Of a stretch of 64,000 bases of DNA, positions 8,397 to 15,033 are shown one piece after another. How positions within the stretch are numbered: position 1 is the stretch's first letter; the number at the start of each line of letters is the position of its first letter. Source of the DNA: Neorhizobium alkalisoli. Its GTDB lineage: Bacteria; Pseudomonadota; Alphaproteobacteria; Rhizobiales; Rhizobiaceae. A program made the position numbers and the translations under genes. The stretch is from assembly GCF_002968635.1 (NCBI RefSeq), contig NZ_PVBN01000004.1:186001-250000 (forward strand), read 5' to 3'. The notes under the pieces are model-generated. The model saw only the letters and a program-made list of their open reading frames with translations. It did not search any database and had not been told where the DNA came from.

Positions 8397-8549
8397 GCTG
8401 ATCCGCAAAGGTGAGAGGACGACTCGAGAGAGCCAAGATATGCTCTACGCGTCCCCTGCCATAGATCGATGACAGAATTCTGAACAATGTCCGCGATCGA
8501 GGGATACCGCGCGAGTGCCGCCACGGGCGGCAGATTGACGCGCGACAGG

Positions 8550-8575
8550 GGAACATGTTGCGAGGAGGATAGGTT
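8550..8575 (+). promoter_or_regulatory. Candidate EcfG/RpoE2-type promoter (weak)
   Basis: GGAAC (8550-8554), 19 bases, TT (8574-8575), 53 bases before the DUF983 start. The -10 context (AGGTT) is less typical than in the other matches. Confidence 0.3.
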
Positions 8576-8628
8576 TGGCAGTAATCCCCGCAGAATATTG
8601 TCGACATACCTCACGAAAGGCAGATGTC

Positions 8629-9051
8629 ATGGCTTATGAAGGGAACTGGGCGCCTCTTTCCCCGTACAGCACCGGGATACGCGGCCGCTGCCCGCGCTGT
8701 GGCCAGGGGCATCTCTTCAACGGCTTTCTGACGTTGAAGCCGAGCTGCGAGGTCTGCGGCCTCGACTACTCTTTCGCCGATCCTGCCGATGGTCCGGCAT
8801 TCTTCGTCATCTGCTTCGCCTGCGTGCCGAGCGTGGCGCTGGCGGTGTGGATCGAGATCATGTTCCAGCCGGCGTTCTGGGTGCATCTGCTGATCTCGCT
8901 GCCGGTACTGGTGCTCACCTGCGTGTTGCCGCTCAGGCCGCTCAAGGGCTGGCTGGTCAACAGCCAGTATTTCTACAAGGCGGAGCAGGGGAGGATCGAC
9001 AGAGGCTCGAGCGGAACGGAGGCAGACGATCGACAAAAGGGCAGCAGCTGA
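8629..9051 (+). CDS. DUF983 family membrane protein
   Basis: A 140-residue inner-membrane protein. A four-Cys zinc-ribbon-like N-terminus (RGRCPRCGQGHLF, then CEVCGLDY) is followed by two hydrophobic helices at about 58-80 and 84-105 (PAFFVICFACVPSVALAVW, then VHLLISLPVLVLTCVLPL). This is the standard DUF983 layout; members are common in alphaproteobacteria and sometimes lie near cytochrome oxidase genes. CGAAAGG lies 8 bases before ATG 8629, which was chosen over an upstream in-frame start. The function is unknown. Confidence 0.85.
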   Translation: MAYEGNWAPLSPYSTGIRGRCPRCGQGHLFNGFLTLKPSCEVCGLDYSFADPADGPAFFVICFACVPSVALAVWIEIMFQPAFWVHLLISLPVLVLTCVLPLRPLKGWLVNSQYFYKAEQGRIDRGSSGTEADDRQKGSS

Positions 9052-9094
9052 CCTCAGGCTGCGGCCAGGGTTCTGAATGGGCCGATCGAATTCT

Positions 9095-9119
9095 GGAACA
9101 ATTTTCTCCTGAAGCCATT
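9095..9119 (+). promoter_or_regulatory. Candidate EcfG/RpoE2-type promoter
   Basis: GGAAC (9095-9099), 18 bases, TT (9118-9119), 29 bases before the start of the 82-residue protein gene. Confidence 0.4.
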
Positions 9120-9147
9120 CGAGAGGTTACTATTCAAGGAGACCGCC

Positions 9148-9396
9148 ATGACTGACACCGCCGAAATCGAAATGGAAGTTCACCGGCGATCACTGGCCGT
9201 CGAAGGGGCCATGCTCGTTCTGATCGACGGTCTCGCTGCGCGCGGCACGATCTCTGCTGACGAGGCGGAGGACATGTTGCGGATATTGTCGAAGAGTTCC
9301 GATTTCTCTGCCGCCCGCGCCTCGAGCTCGCTCAGGATCGTCAATCAGCTGAAGCGTTTGCGCCGGGGAGACGGCGCGGCAACCCCCGGAGCCTGA
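9148..9396 (+). CDS. Small hypothetical protein
   Basis: An 82-residue soluble, predicted helical protein (HRRSLAVEGAMLVLIDGLAA, then ISADEAEDMLRILSKSSDF). AAGGAG precedes the ATG. It resembles the 76-residue protein at 3873-4103 in the motif E-x-A-M-L-x-L-I-D-x-L, so they may be distant paralogues. It sits behind a GGAAC-type promoter and a terminator follows. The function was not recognised. Confidence 0.65.
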   Translation: MTDTAEIEMEVHRRSLAVEGAMLVLIDGLAARGTISADEAEDMLRILSKSSDFSAARASSSLRIVNQLKRLRRGDGAATPGA

Positions 9397-9411
9397 GGCG
9401 TGAATTGCAGG

Positions 9412-9443
9412 AAGGTGCGTTTCGGCGCGCCTTTTTCTTTTTC
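9412..9443 (+). terminator. Rho-independent terminator
   Basis: The stem AGGTGCG / CGCGCCT (one wobble pair) with a TTTCGG loop is followed by a T-rich tail (TTTTTCTTTTTC). It ends the transcript of the 82-residue protein gene. Confidence 0.7.
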
Positions 9444-9464
9444 GGCAATGCCTTGCTCTAAAGT

Positions 9465-9489
9465 GGAACATCCCGCTGTGAGGCTAGTT
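9465..9489 (+). promoter_or_regulatory. Candidate EcfG/RpoE2-type promoter of the SDR gene
   Basis: GGAAC (9465-9469), 18 bases, TT (9488-9489, as AGTT), 39 bases before the SDR start. SDRs of this type are frequent members of general-stress regulons, which supports the call. Confidence 0.5.
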
Positions 9490-9528
9490 GGAAGATAAAA
9501 CTTTCCAACGAAAAACACGGAGCCTTCC

Positions 9529-10386
9529 ATGCCCCAGTATCCCACACCGCCTTTTCCCGAGCAGCAGCAGCCAATGCCCGGCTTTACCGGCCGCATGGAT
9601 CCGGTGCCGGATCATGGTGAGCTGTCTTATCGCGGTTCGGGACGGTTGGCAGGCAAGAAGGCCGTCATCACCGGCGGCGACAGCGGCATAGGCCGGGCCG
9701 TCGCCATCGCCTTTGCGCGCGAAGGAGCCGATCTGCTGATCTCGTATCTCGATGAGGACGAGGACGCGAAGGACACCAAGCGACTGGTGGAAGAGGCGGG
9801 CCGCAAGGCCGTGCTCGTGCCCGGAGACATCCAGACCTCGGCCCATTGCCGTGCCATTATCGACAAGGCCGTCGGCGAACTCGGCGGCATCGACATCCTC
9901 GTCAACAATGCGGCACATCAGGCGACCTTTTCCTCGATTGAGGACATTTCCGACGAGGAGTGGGAGTTGACGTTCAAGGTCAACATCCATGCCATGTTCT
10001 ATCTTACCAAGGCGGCCGTCCCGCATATGAAGCCGGGCAGCTCGATCATCAACACGGCGTCCATCAATTCAGACAGCCCGAACCCCACGCTGCTCGCCTA
10101 CGCGACCACCAAGGGTGCGATCCAGAATTTCACCGCCGGTCTGGCCCAGCTTTTGGCCGAGAAGGGTATCCGGGCCAATGCGGTTGCGCCCGGTCCGATC
10201 TGGACGCCGCTCATTCCGTCGACGATGACGGAAGACAAGGTGAAGGAATTCGGCAAGCAGGTTCCGATGAAACGTCCGGGGCAGCCGGCGGAACTTGCGA
10301 CCACCTATGTGATGCTGGCGGACCCGCTCTCCAGCTACGTCTCCGGCAGCACGATCGCGGTCACCGGCGGCAAGCCGATGATCTAA
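9529..10386 (+). CDS. SDR family oxidoreductase (YghA/GSP39-like)
   Basis: A 285-residue NAD(P)-dependent short-chain dehydrogenase with the long Pro/Gln-rich N-terminal extension of the YghA/GSP39 stress-protein group (PPFPEQQQPMPGFTGRMDP). The cofactor loop is TGGDSGIGRAVA (about 48-59), the NNA motif is VNNAAHQ, the catalytic Ser lies in NTASINSD and the catalytic pair in YATTKG (about 200). Relatives are typically induced by salt, desiccation or stationary phase; their substrates are uncertain. It has its own GGAAC-type promoter and a strong terminator. Confidence 0.87.
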   Translation: MPQYPTPPFPEQQQPMPGFTGRMDPVPDHGELSYRGSGRLAGKKAVITGGDSGIGRAVAIAFAREGADLLISYLDEDEDAKDTKRLVEEAGRKAVLVPGDIQTSAHCRAIIDKAVGELGGIDILVNNAAHQATFSSIEDISDEEWELTFKVNIHAMFYLTKAAVPHMKPGSSIINTASINSDSPNPTLLAYATTKGAIQNFTAGLAQLLAEKGIRANAVAPGPIWTPLIPSTMTEDKVKEFGKQVPMKRPGQPAELATTYVMLADPLSSYVSGSTIAVTGGKPMI

Positions 10387-10409
10387 CCTGCTCTCCTCCC
10401 CTCGAGAAC

Positions 10410-10445
10410 AACGGCGGCATGCGCGCATGCCGCCGTTCCGCTTTT
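10410..10445 (+). terminator. Strong bidirectional terminator (28-base perfect palindrome)
   Basis: A perfect palindrome spans 10410-10437 (arms AACGGCGGCATGCG and its complement) and is followed by CCGCTTTT. It sits between the convergent SDR gene and the 94-residue protein gene and probably ends both transcripts. Confidence 0.75.
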
Positions 10446-10729
10446 CAGGTCCTTCGCCCGATTTCCCTGGCCAGGTCATCAAAACAGAAGGCCTTGCCTT
10501 CTTCATGCGCTTCGTTCGCCAGAAGCAGAAGGCGGATCGGAAAGGCGACCGCCTTCTGGTGGGAGCTCGAAACGTTGAGCGGCTTGTCGTCGGCCAAAAC
10601 CGCCCGCTCCGTCGCTTGGAGGACATCTTGCAGTTCGGCGTTCGACACGATCCCCTTGTCGACGAGAAGCCGGTTGACAGCGGCAAGTGCGAGATAGAGG
10701 CCTTCGAGTTGCGGGTTTGCTGTGTTCAT
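10445..10729 (-). CDS. Small hypothetical protein, second gene of the ndh operon
   Basis: A 94-residue, probably helical cytosolic protein (LEGLYLALAAVNRLLVDKGI, then VLQATERAVLADDKPLN and FPIRLLLLANEAHEEG). Its ATG overlaps the TGA of ndh in the sequence ATGA (10726-10729), so translation is coupled and the two are one operon. No domain was recognised; a role linked to the NADH dehydrogenase or to stress adaptation is only suggested by position. Confidence 0.7.
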   Translation of the reverse strand: MNTANPQLEGLYLALAAVNRLLVDKGIVSNAELQDVLQATERAVLADDKPLNVSSSHQKAVAFPIRLLLLANEAHEEGKAFCFDDLAREIGRRT

Positions 10730-12063
10730 GTCTCTGTCCTTTGCGTGGAAGACGGGACGAAGGAGGCTGCATTTTCATCGATCAGTCGGGCTCCGCGCTG
10801 GCGGGTCAGGTAGCGCCAGATCCACTGGATGCTGACGAGCAACCGCTTTTCGAAATTGACCAGCAGATAAACGTGCACCAGCGCCCATAGCAGCCAGGCA
10901 AACCAGCCCTTGAGCGTCCATCTGCCGAAATCGAAGATCGCCGAATTTCGTCCGACGACGGCCGTATTGCCGCGGTTGCGGAAGCGGAACGGGTCGGCAG
11001 GTTTGCCCTCAAGCAACCCGGTCCTGATCGCCTTGCCGAGATATTCTCCCTGCTGCTTGGCGACCTGGGCGAGTGCGGGCAGCGGCTTGCCGTCCTCGGC
11101 AAGCCCGAGGGCGGTGTCGCCGATAGCATAGACATCCGGAAAACCGGTGACGGAAAGATCAGGGCCGACGGGAATGCGTCCGCCCGCCTTGCCCTCGATG
11201 CCAAGCCATCTGCCGGCGGGAGATGCCTTGACGCCTGCTCCCCAGATGACGCAGCCGGTGCGGATGCGCATGGAGCCCGCCACCACCTCGTCCTTGCTGA
11301 TCGCCTCCACCGTTACGCCGGTCATCACCTCTACGCCCATCTTCTCCAGCGCTTGCCGCGCGTAAGCGGTAAGGTTGTCCGGAAAGGCCGCCAGTATCTT
11401 GGGTCCGGCCTCTACGAGGATGACCCTCATGTGGTCGGGCTCCAGTTTGCGAAAATCACGTGTGATCATGAAGCGCCCGAGTTCCGCAATCGCGCCCGCC
11501 ATCTCGACACCGGTTGGCCCGCCGCCGATGATGACGCTTGTCAGCAGCGCCTTTTTCTCTTCCGGATCCTGCGAGAGTTCCGCCTTCTCGAAAGCCAGCA
11601 GCAGACGCTGGCGGATAAGCCGTGCTTCGTGGATCGTCTTTAGTCCCGGGGCCCAGGCCCGCCAGTCTTCGTGGCCGAAATAGTTGTATTCCGACCCGGT
11701 GGCGATCACCAGCTGGTCATAGGGAACCGAGGAGCCGTAATCGAGATTCACGCGTTTGGCGGCGGTATCGACGCCGACGACCTCCGCCAGCATGACCTTG
11801 ATATTGCGGTAGCGTCCCAGGGTGCGGCGGATCGGTTCTGAAATGTCCGCCGGCGATAGGGCGGCGGTGGCGACCTGGTAAAGCAGCGGCTGGAACAGGT
11901 TGTGGTTGCGTCGATCGATGACGGTGACATCGACTTCCGTATTGCCGAGTTCACGGGCTGCCGCGAGGCCGCCGAAACCGGCCCCGACGATGACGACCCT
12001 GGGCGCCGTGCGAGACGGGCTCGCGCCATCCCTATTCTCGTTTCCGGAGCTCTTCTCGTCCAT
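10726..12063 (-). CDS. ndh: Type II NADH dehydrogenase (NDH-2)
   Basis: A 445-residue FAD enzyme that oxidises NADH at the cytosolic membrane face and reduces quinone without pumping protons. The FAD-binding motif VVIVGAGFGGLAAARELG lies at about 23-40, with PLLYQVATAALSP after it. The NADH-binding motif SVIIGGGPTGVEMAGAIAEL lies at about 175, and the second FAD contact is PDVYAIGDTA (about 310). The C-terminal amphipathic/hydrophobic stretch (WFAWLLWALVHVYLLVNF) is the expected membrane anchor. A GGAAC-type promoter precedes it on this strand, divergent from the miniprotein promoter. Confidence 0.9.
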   Translation of the reverse strand: MDEKSSGNENRDGASPSRTAPRVVIVGAGFGGLAAARELGNTEVDVTVIDRRNHNLFQPLLYQVATAALSPADISEPIRRTLGRYRNIKVMLAEVVGVDTAAKRVNLDYGSSVPYDQLVIATGSEYNYFGHEDWRAWAPGLKTIHEARLIRQRLLLAFEKAELSQDPEEKKALLTSVIIGGGPTGVEMAGAIAELGRFMITRDFRKLEPDHMRVILVEAGPKILAAFPDNLTAYARQALEKMGVEVMTGVTVEAISKDEVVAGSMRIRTGCVIWGAGVKASPAGRWLGIEGKAGGRIPVGPDLSVTGFPDVYAIGDTALGLAEDGKPLPALAQVAKQQGEYLGKAIRTGLLEGKPADPFRFRNRGNTAVVGRNSAIFDFGRWTLKGWFAWLLWALVHVYLLVNFEKRLLVSIQWIWRYLTRQRGARLIDENAASFVPSSTQRTET

Positions 12064-12110
12064 TTCCCCACCCGTTGGGCGGAGCTGGCAGCCCCGCGCG
12101 ACGCTCGTTC

Positions 12111-12135
12111 AACACCCGGAGCAGGCGTTTGTTCC
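12111..12135 (-). promoter_or_regulatory. Candidate EcfG/RpoE2-type promoter of ndh
   Basis: On the minus strand, GGAAC (12135-12131), 18 bases, TT (12112-12111). It ends about 47 bases upstream of the ndh start and is back-to-back with the miniprotein promoter. Confidence 0.45.
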
Positions 12136-12148
12136 AAGCCTGAATACC

Positions 12149-12173
12149 GGAACCTTTTTACGCCCGCGCCGTT
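12149..12173 (+). promoter_or_regulatory. Candidate EcfG/RpoE2-type promoter of the tandem miniproteins
   Basis: GGAAC-N16-CGTT (12149-12173) is an exact match to the alphaproteobacterial EcfG consensus, 29 bases before the first miniprotein ATG. Confidence 0.6.
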
Positions 12174-12202
12174 CAAATCCACAACAACAAAAGGAGAATG
12201 CC

Positions 12203-12277
12203 ATGAACAGCATCGTTTGGTTGGTCGGCGCCGTGGTGATTGTGATCGCGGTTTTGAACCTCGTCGGATTTGCTTGA
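12203..12277 (+). CDS. 24-residue membrane miniprotein, copy 1
   Basis: The whole product is a single hydrophobic span: MNSIVWLVGAVVIV then IAVLNLVGFA. AAAGGAG lies 6 bases before the ATG. The product differs from copy 2 (12342-12416) only in the last nine positions or so, while the DNA differs at many third positions. That is the signature of selection on protein sequence. It is preceded by an exact GGAAC-N16-CGTT promoter. The function is unknown; a stress-induced membrane peptide or a type I toxin-like peptide are both possible. Confidence 0.75.
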   Translation: MNSIVWLVGAVVIVIAVLNLVGFA

Positions 12278-12341
12278 TTTGACTTGATTAATTCGATCTG
12301 GAGGCTTCGCCTCCGAGCAGCAACCTGAACAGGAGATCGTC

Positions 12342-12416
12342 ATGAACAGCATTGTTTGGCTCGTTGGAGCCGTCGTCATCGTTCTTGCCATCTTGTCCTT
12401 TATCGGTATCGGCTGA
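12342..12416 (+). CDS. 24-residue membrane miniprotein, copy 2
   Basis: MNSIVWLVGAVVIV then LAILSFIGIG, with CAGGAG before the ATG. It lies 64 bases after copy 1, without an obvious promoter of its own, so it is probably co-transcribed. The first 14 residues are identical to copy 1. A terminator follows. The duplicate arrangement argues that both are real genes despite their size. Confidence 0.75.
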   Translation: MNSIVWLVGAVVIVLAILSFIGIG

Positions 12417-12444
12417 GAGGCAAGGATCGAGGGAAAATGAATGG

Positions 12445-12479
12445 AGGCGCCAGGTCCCACGGGGGCCGGTGCCTGTTTT
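12445..12479 (+). terminator. Probable terminator after the miniproteins
   Basis: AGGCGCC (12445-12451) pairs with GGTGCCT (12468-12474), with one wobble pair, followed by GTTTT. It lies 28 bases after the second miniprotein stop and just before the convergent treY. Confidence 0.55.
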
Positions 12480-12489
12480 GTTGGTGACG

Positions 12490-15033
12490 TCATTCCGCCA
12501 GCAGAAGGCCGAACGGATGTTCGGCGAAAGCCCAGTTGACCGCGATCCGTGCCTTCGGATCGATCCTCTTGCCGCTGCAGATATCGCGATAGCGACGGTT
12601 GGCCAGCCTTTCCGGAAGGGCGATTTCCGTCTCTGCCCATCGCTCGGAACCAGGATCCGTCAAATCCGTATGAAGCGCATTGAAAACGAGCCTCGGGGCG
12701 ATCACCACGAGCGCATCGTCGGCCTCGGCGCGGGCGAAGGCGAGAATGTTCTCCGCCCGCTTGCCGGTCACGTCAAGCGGCAGATATTCGCCCTTGCGAA
12801 ACAGCGTCGGGGCTTCCTGGCGAAGATGCAGGAGGGCCGCGATGATATGCTGTTTCAGCTTTCCGCTCTGCCATTCCTCCTCTTCGTCCGAGGCGAGCGT
12901 ACCCTTTTCCGAGAGCCGTTCCTGCAGGGACTTGAAATCCGGTTCCCGCCGGTTGTCCGGATCCACCAGGCTAAGGTCCAGCCCCTCGCTGCCCTGGTAG
13001 ATGTCGGGCACTCCGGGAGCGGTGAGTTTGACAATCGTCTGAGTGATGCCGTTCACCAAGCCCGCCCGAATGAAAGGGCGAAGCGTATGGGCGAAGTCGG
13101 TCAGGAAAGCCTGGTTGTCGGGCGACAGCAGCCTGCGGGCATAGGCGATCACGGCATCTTCATAGGCCTGATTGGTATGGCCCCAGTTGGTCCGAAGCTT
13201 TGCTTCGCGCAGCGCCTTTTCGACATAGCCGACGAAACGCTTCTCCAGCATTTCCAGGCCTTGGCGATCTTCCGGGTGCAGGTCCACCGGCCAGGCGCCG
13301 GCAAGCGCCTGATAGAGCATCCATTCGACGGCGGGTTCGGGCGCTGGGCCGTCGTGTAGTGCACCGACAGCCGCCTTGTTCGCGTCGCGCCAGCGGCCAA
13401 CCGCTTCTGCCCACAATTCCGGCGCCTCAATAAGAGTGTAGAGGCGGGCACGAGCGTCCTCCCCGCGCTTGGTATCATGAGTGGAGGAACCGGAGAGGGC
13501 ATCCGGCTGCCGCTCGAGGCGGGTCTGCATCTGCTGATGGAACCGGTCGAGCGAAAAGACGCGGGGGAGCGGTTCGCTGCCGACCTCGTTCAGCGCCAGA
13601 AGCATATGGTGGCGGAAGAAGAGCGTATCTTCCACAGACTTCGCCATCAGCGGACCGGTCAACTGCTGGAACCGGGTCCGAAAGAGGGAGGCCGGACCGG
13701 CGGCCGATTGTTCTACGTCGCCGATCAGGATGCGCTCGAGGAAGGAGAGCGCCTCGCTGTCGGGCGCTGTCGGGTTGTTGCGTACCTTGTCGAGAACTTC
13801 GGAGAGCCGCTGCCGGCCTTCCGGCGGCATTCCCTCGCGGGTGCCGTAGGTACGATAGACGGGGAAGGCGACCAATAGTTCGCGCAGCGCGGCTTTGACC
13901 GAGGCTTCAGAAAGCGACGGCTCCCGGTCCCCTGCCTGGCTGATCTGCATGGCGAGCTTCAAGAGGCTGGCCACTTCACCCGCAAAGTTGTTGTCCGCCA
14001 TCAGGAGCTTGGCGGCGCGCAGTTCGGCCTCCATGTCGGCAGGTTTGCCGGTCACTCTCTGATAGGCACCGTGCAGGATATCGAGCTTGCCGGCATCGAC
14101 CAGCACATCGCTGACGGCCGCGATGAACTCGTAGCCGGTCGTGCCGGAAATCGGCCAATCGGCCGGGATGTGTTCGCCTTCGCCGAGGATCTTTTCGACG
14201 ACGATGTAGCAGTCGGGGCCGGTTTCGTGGCGCAGCCGTTCGAGATATCCCTTGGGATCGGCAAGCCCGTCGACGTGATCGATGCGCAGGCCGTCGACCT
14301 TGCCGCTGTGGACGAGTTCGAGGATCAGCCGGTGGGTGTCGTCGAAGACCCTGCCGTCCTCCACACGGACGCCGGCAAGGCCGGTGATTTCGAAGAAGCG
14401 CCGGTAGGAAAGGTCGTTCGCCGCGTTTCGCCAGGACATCAGCCGATAGGGCTGCTCGTCATGCAGTCTGGCGATTTCGCCCTTGTCGGTGATCGACAGG
14501 GTTTTCGCTTCCCGGCCGTGGTAGCTTGCCGGATCCAGGGGGTAGAAGGTCTCGAAATAGGCGAATGCCGGCTTGCCCGTCTGCGGGTCGGATTTCACCG
14601 AGATCTCGCCGGCTTCCAGCACCTTCTCGAAGGTGTCGCCAAGGAAGGGCAGCGTCAGGCGACGGCTCCAATCGATATCGAAATGGCCGGCGTAGCGGCT
14701 TTTTTCGCCGTTCTCCACCACGTCCCGCCACCAGGGATTTTCCAGCGAAGCGGCCATATGGTTCGGCACGATATCGAGGAGAAGACCGAGGCCTTCCGCT
14801 TTGAGCGCCCTGACCATCCTTTCGAAACCCTCACGGCCGCCGATCGACGGGTCGATGTCGTTGGCATCGGTGACGTCATAGCCATGCGTCGATCCGGTCG
14901 TCGCGGTGAAGATCGGCGACGCATAAAGATGGCTTACCCCAAGGCGCTTCAGATAGGGCACCAGTGCTGCGGCACGGTCGAAGGTCATGCCGTTGCGGAA
15001 CTGGATGCGATAGGTTGCAAGCGGTACGTTCAT
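12490..15033 (-). CDS. treY: Malto-oligosyltrehalose synthase TreY
   Basis: An 847-residue GH13 enzyme that rearranges the reducing-end alpha-1,4 bond of malto-oligosaccharides to alpha,alpha-1,1, giving maltooligosyltrehalose. The N-terminus ATYRIQFRNGMTFDRA and SHLYASPIFTATTGSTHGYD are family hallmarks. The nucleophile region is DGLRIDHVDGLADPKGYL (about 240), the acid is near YIVVEKILGEGE, and the late motif is LSGSSTHDTKRGEDARAR. It overlaps the treZ stop by four bases (ATGA), so the pair is translationally coupled. Confidence 0.95.
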   Translation of the reverse strand: MNVPLATYRIQFRNGMTFDRAAALVPYLKRLGVSHLYASPIFTATTGSTHGYDVTDANDIDPSIGGREGFERMVRALKAEGLGLLLDIVPNHMAASLENPWWRDVVENGEKSRYAGHFDIDWSRRLTLPFLGDTFEKVLEAGEISVKSDPQTGKPAFAYFETFYPLDPASYHGREAKTLSITDKGEIARLHDEQPYRLMSWRNAANDLSYRRFFEITGLAGVRVEDGRVFDDTHRLILELVHSGKVDGLRIDHVDGLADPKGYLERLRHETGPDCYIVVEKILGEGEHIPADWPISGTTGYEFIAAVSDVLVDAGKLDILHGAYQRVTGKPADMEAELRAAKLLMADNNFAGEVASLLKLAMQISQAGDREPSLSEASVKAALRELLVAFPVYRTYGTREGMPPEGRQRLSEVLDKVRNNPTAPDSEALSFLERILIGDVEQSAAGPASLFRTRFQQLTGPLMAKSVEDTLFFRHHMLLALNEVGSEPLPRVFSLDRFHQQMQTRLERQPDALSGSSTHDTKRGEDARARLYTLIEAPELWAEAVGRWRDANKAAVGALHDGPAPEPAVEWMLYQALAGAWPVDLHPEDRQGLEMLEKRFVGYVEKALREAKLRTNWGHTNQAYEDAVIAYARRLLSPDNQAFLTDFAHTLRPFIRAGLVNGITQTIVKLTAPGVPDIYQGSEGLDLSLVDPDNRREPDFKSLQERLSEKGTLASDEEEEWQSGKLKQHIIAALLHLRQEAPTLFRKGEYLPLDVTGKRAENILAFARAEADDALVVIAPRLVFNALHTDLTDPGSERWAETEIALPERLANRRYRDICSGKRIDPKARIAVNWAFAEHPFGLLLAE

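Noticed and set aside
8393..8614. A 73-codon minus-strand frame directly upstream of the GDPD-family gene
   Set aside because: GTG start without ribosome-binding site, overlaps a probable plus-strand promoter and shows no recognisable motif; left out as unsupported.
11900..12277. A longer plus-strand frame that reads into the first miniprotein
   Set aside because: It runs antisense through ndh; the strong ribosome-binding site and the duplicate copy show that translation begins at 12203.
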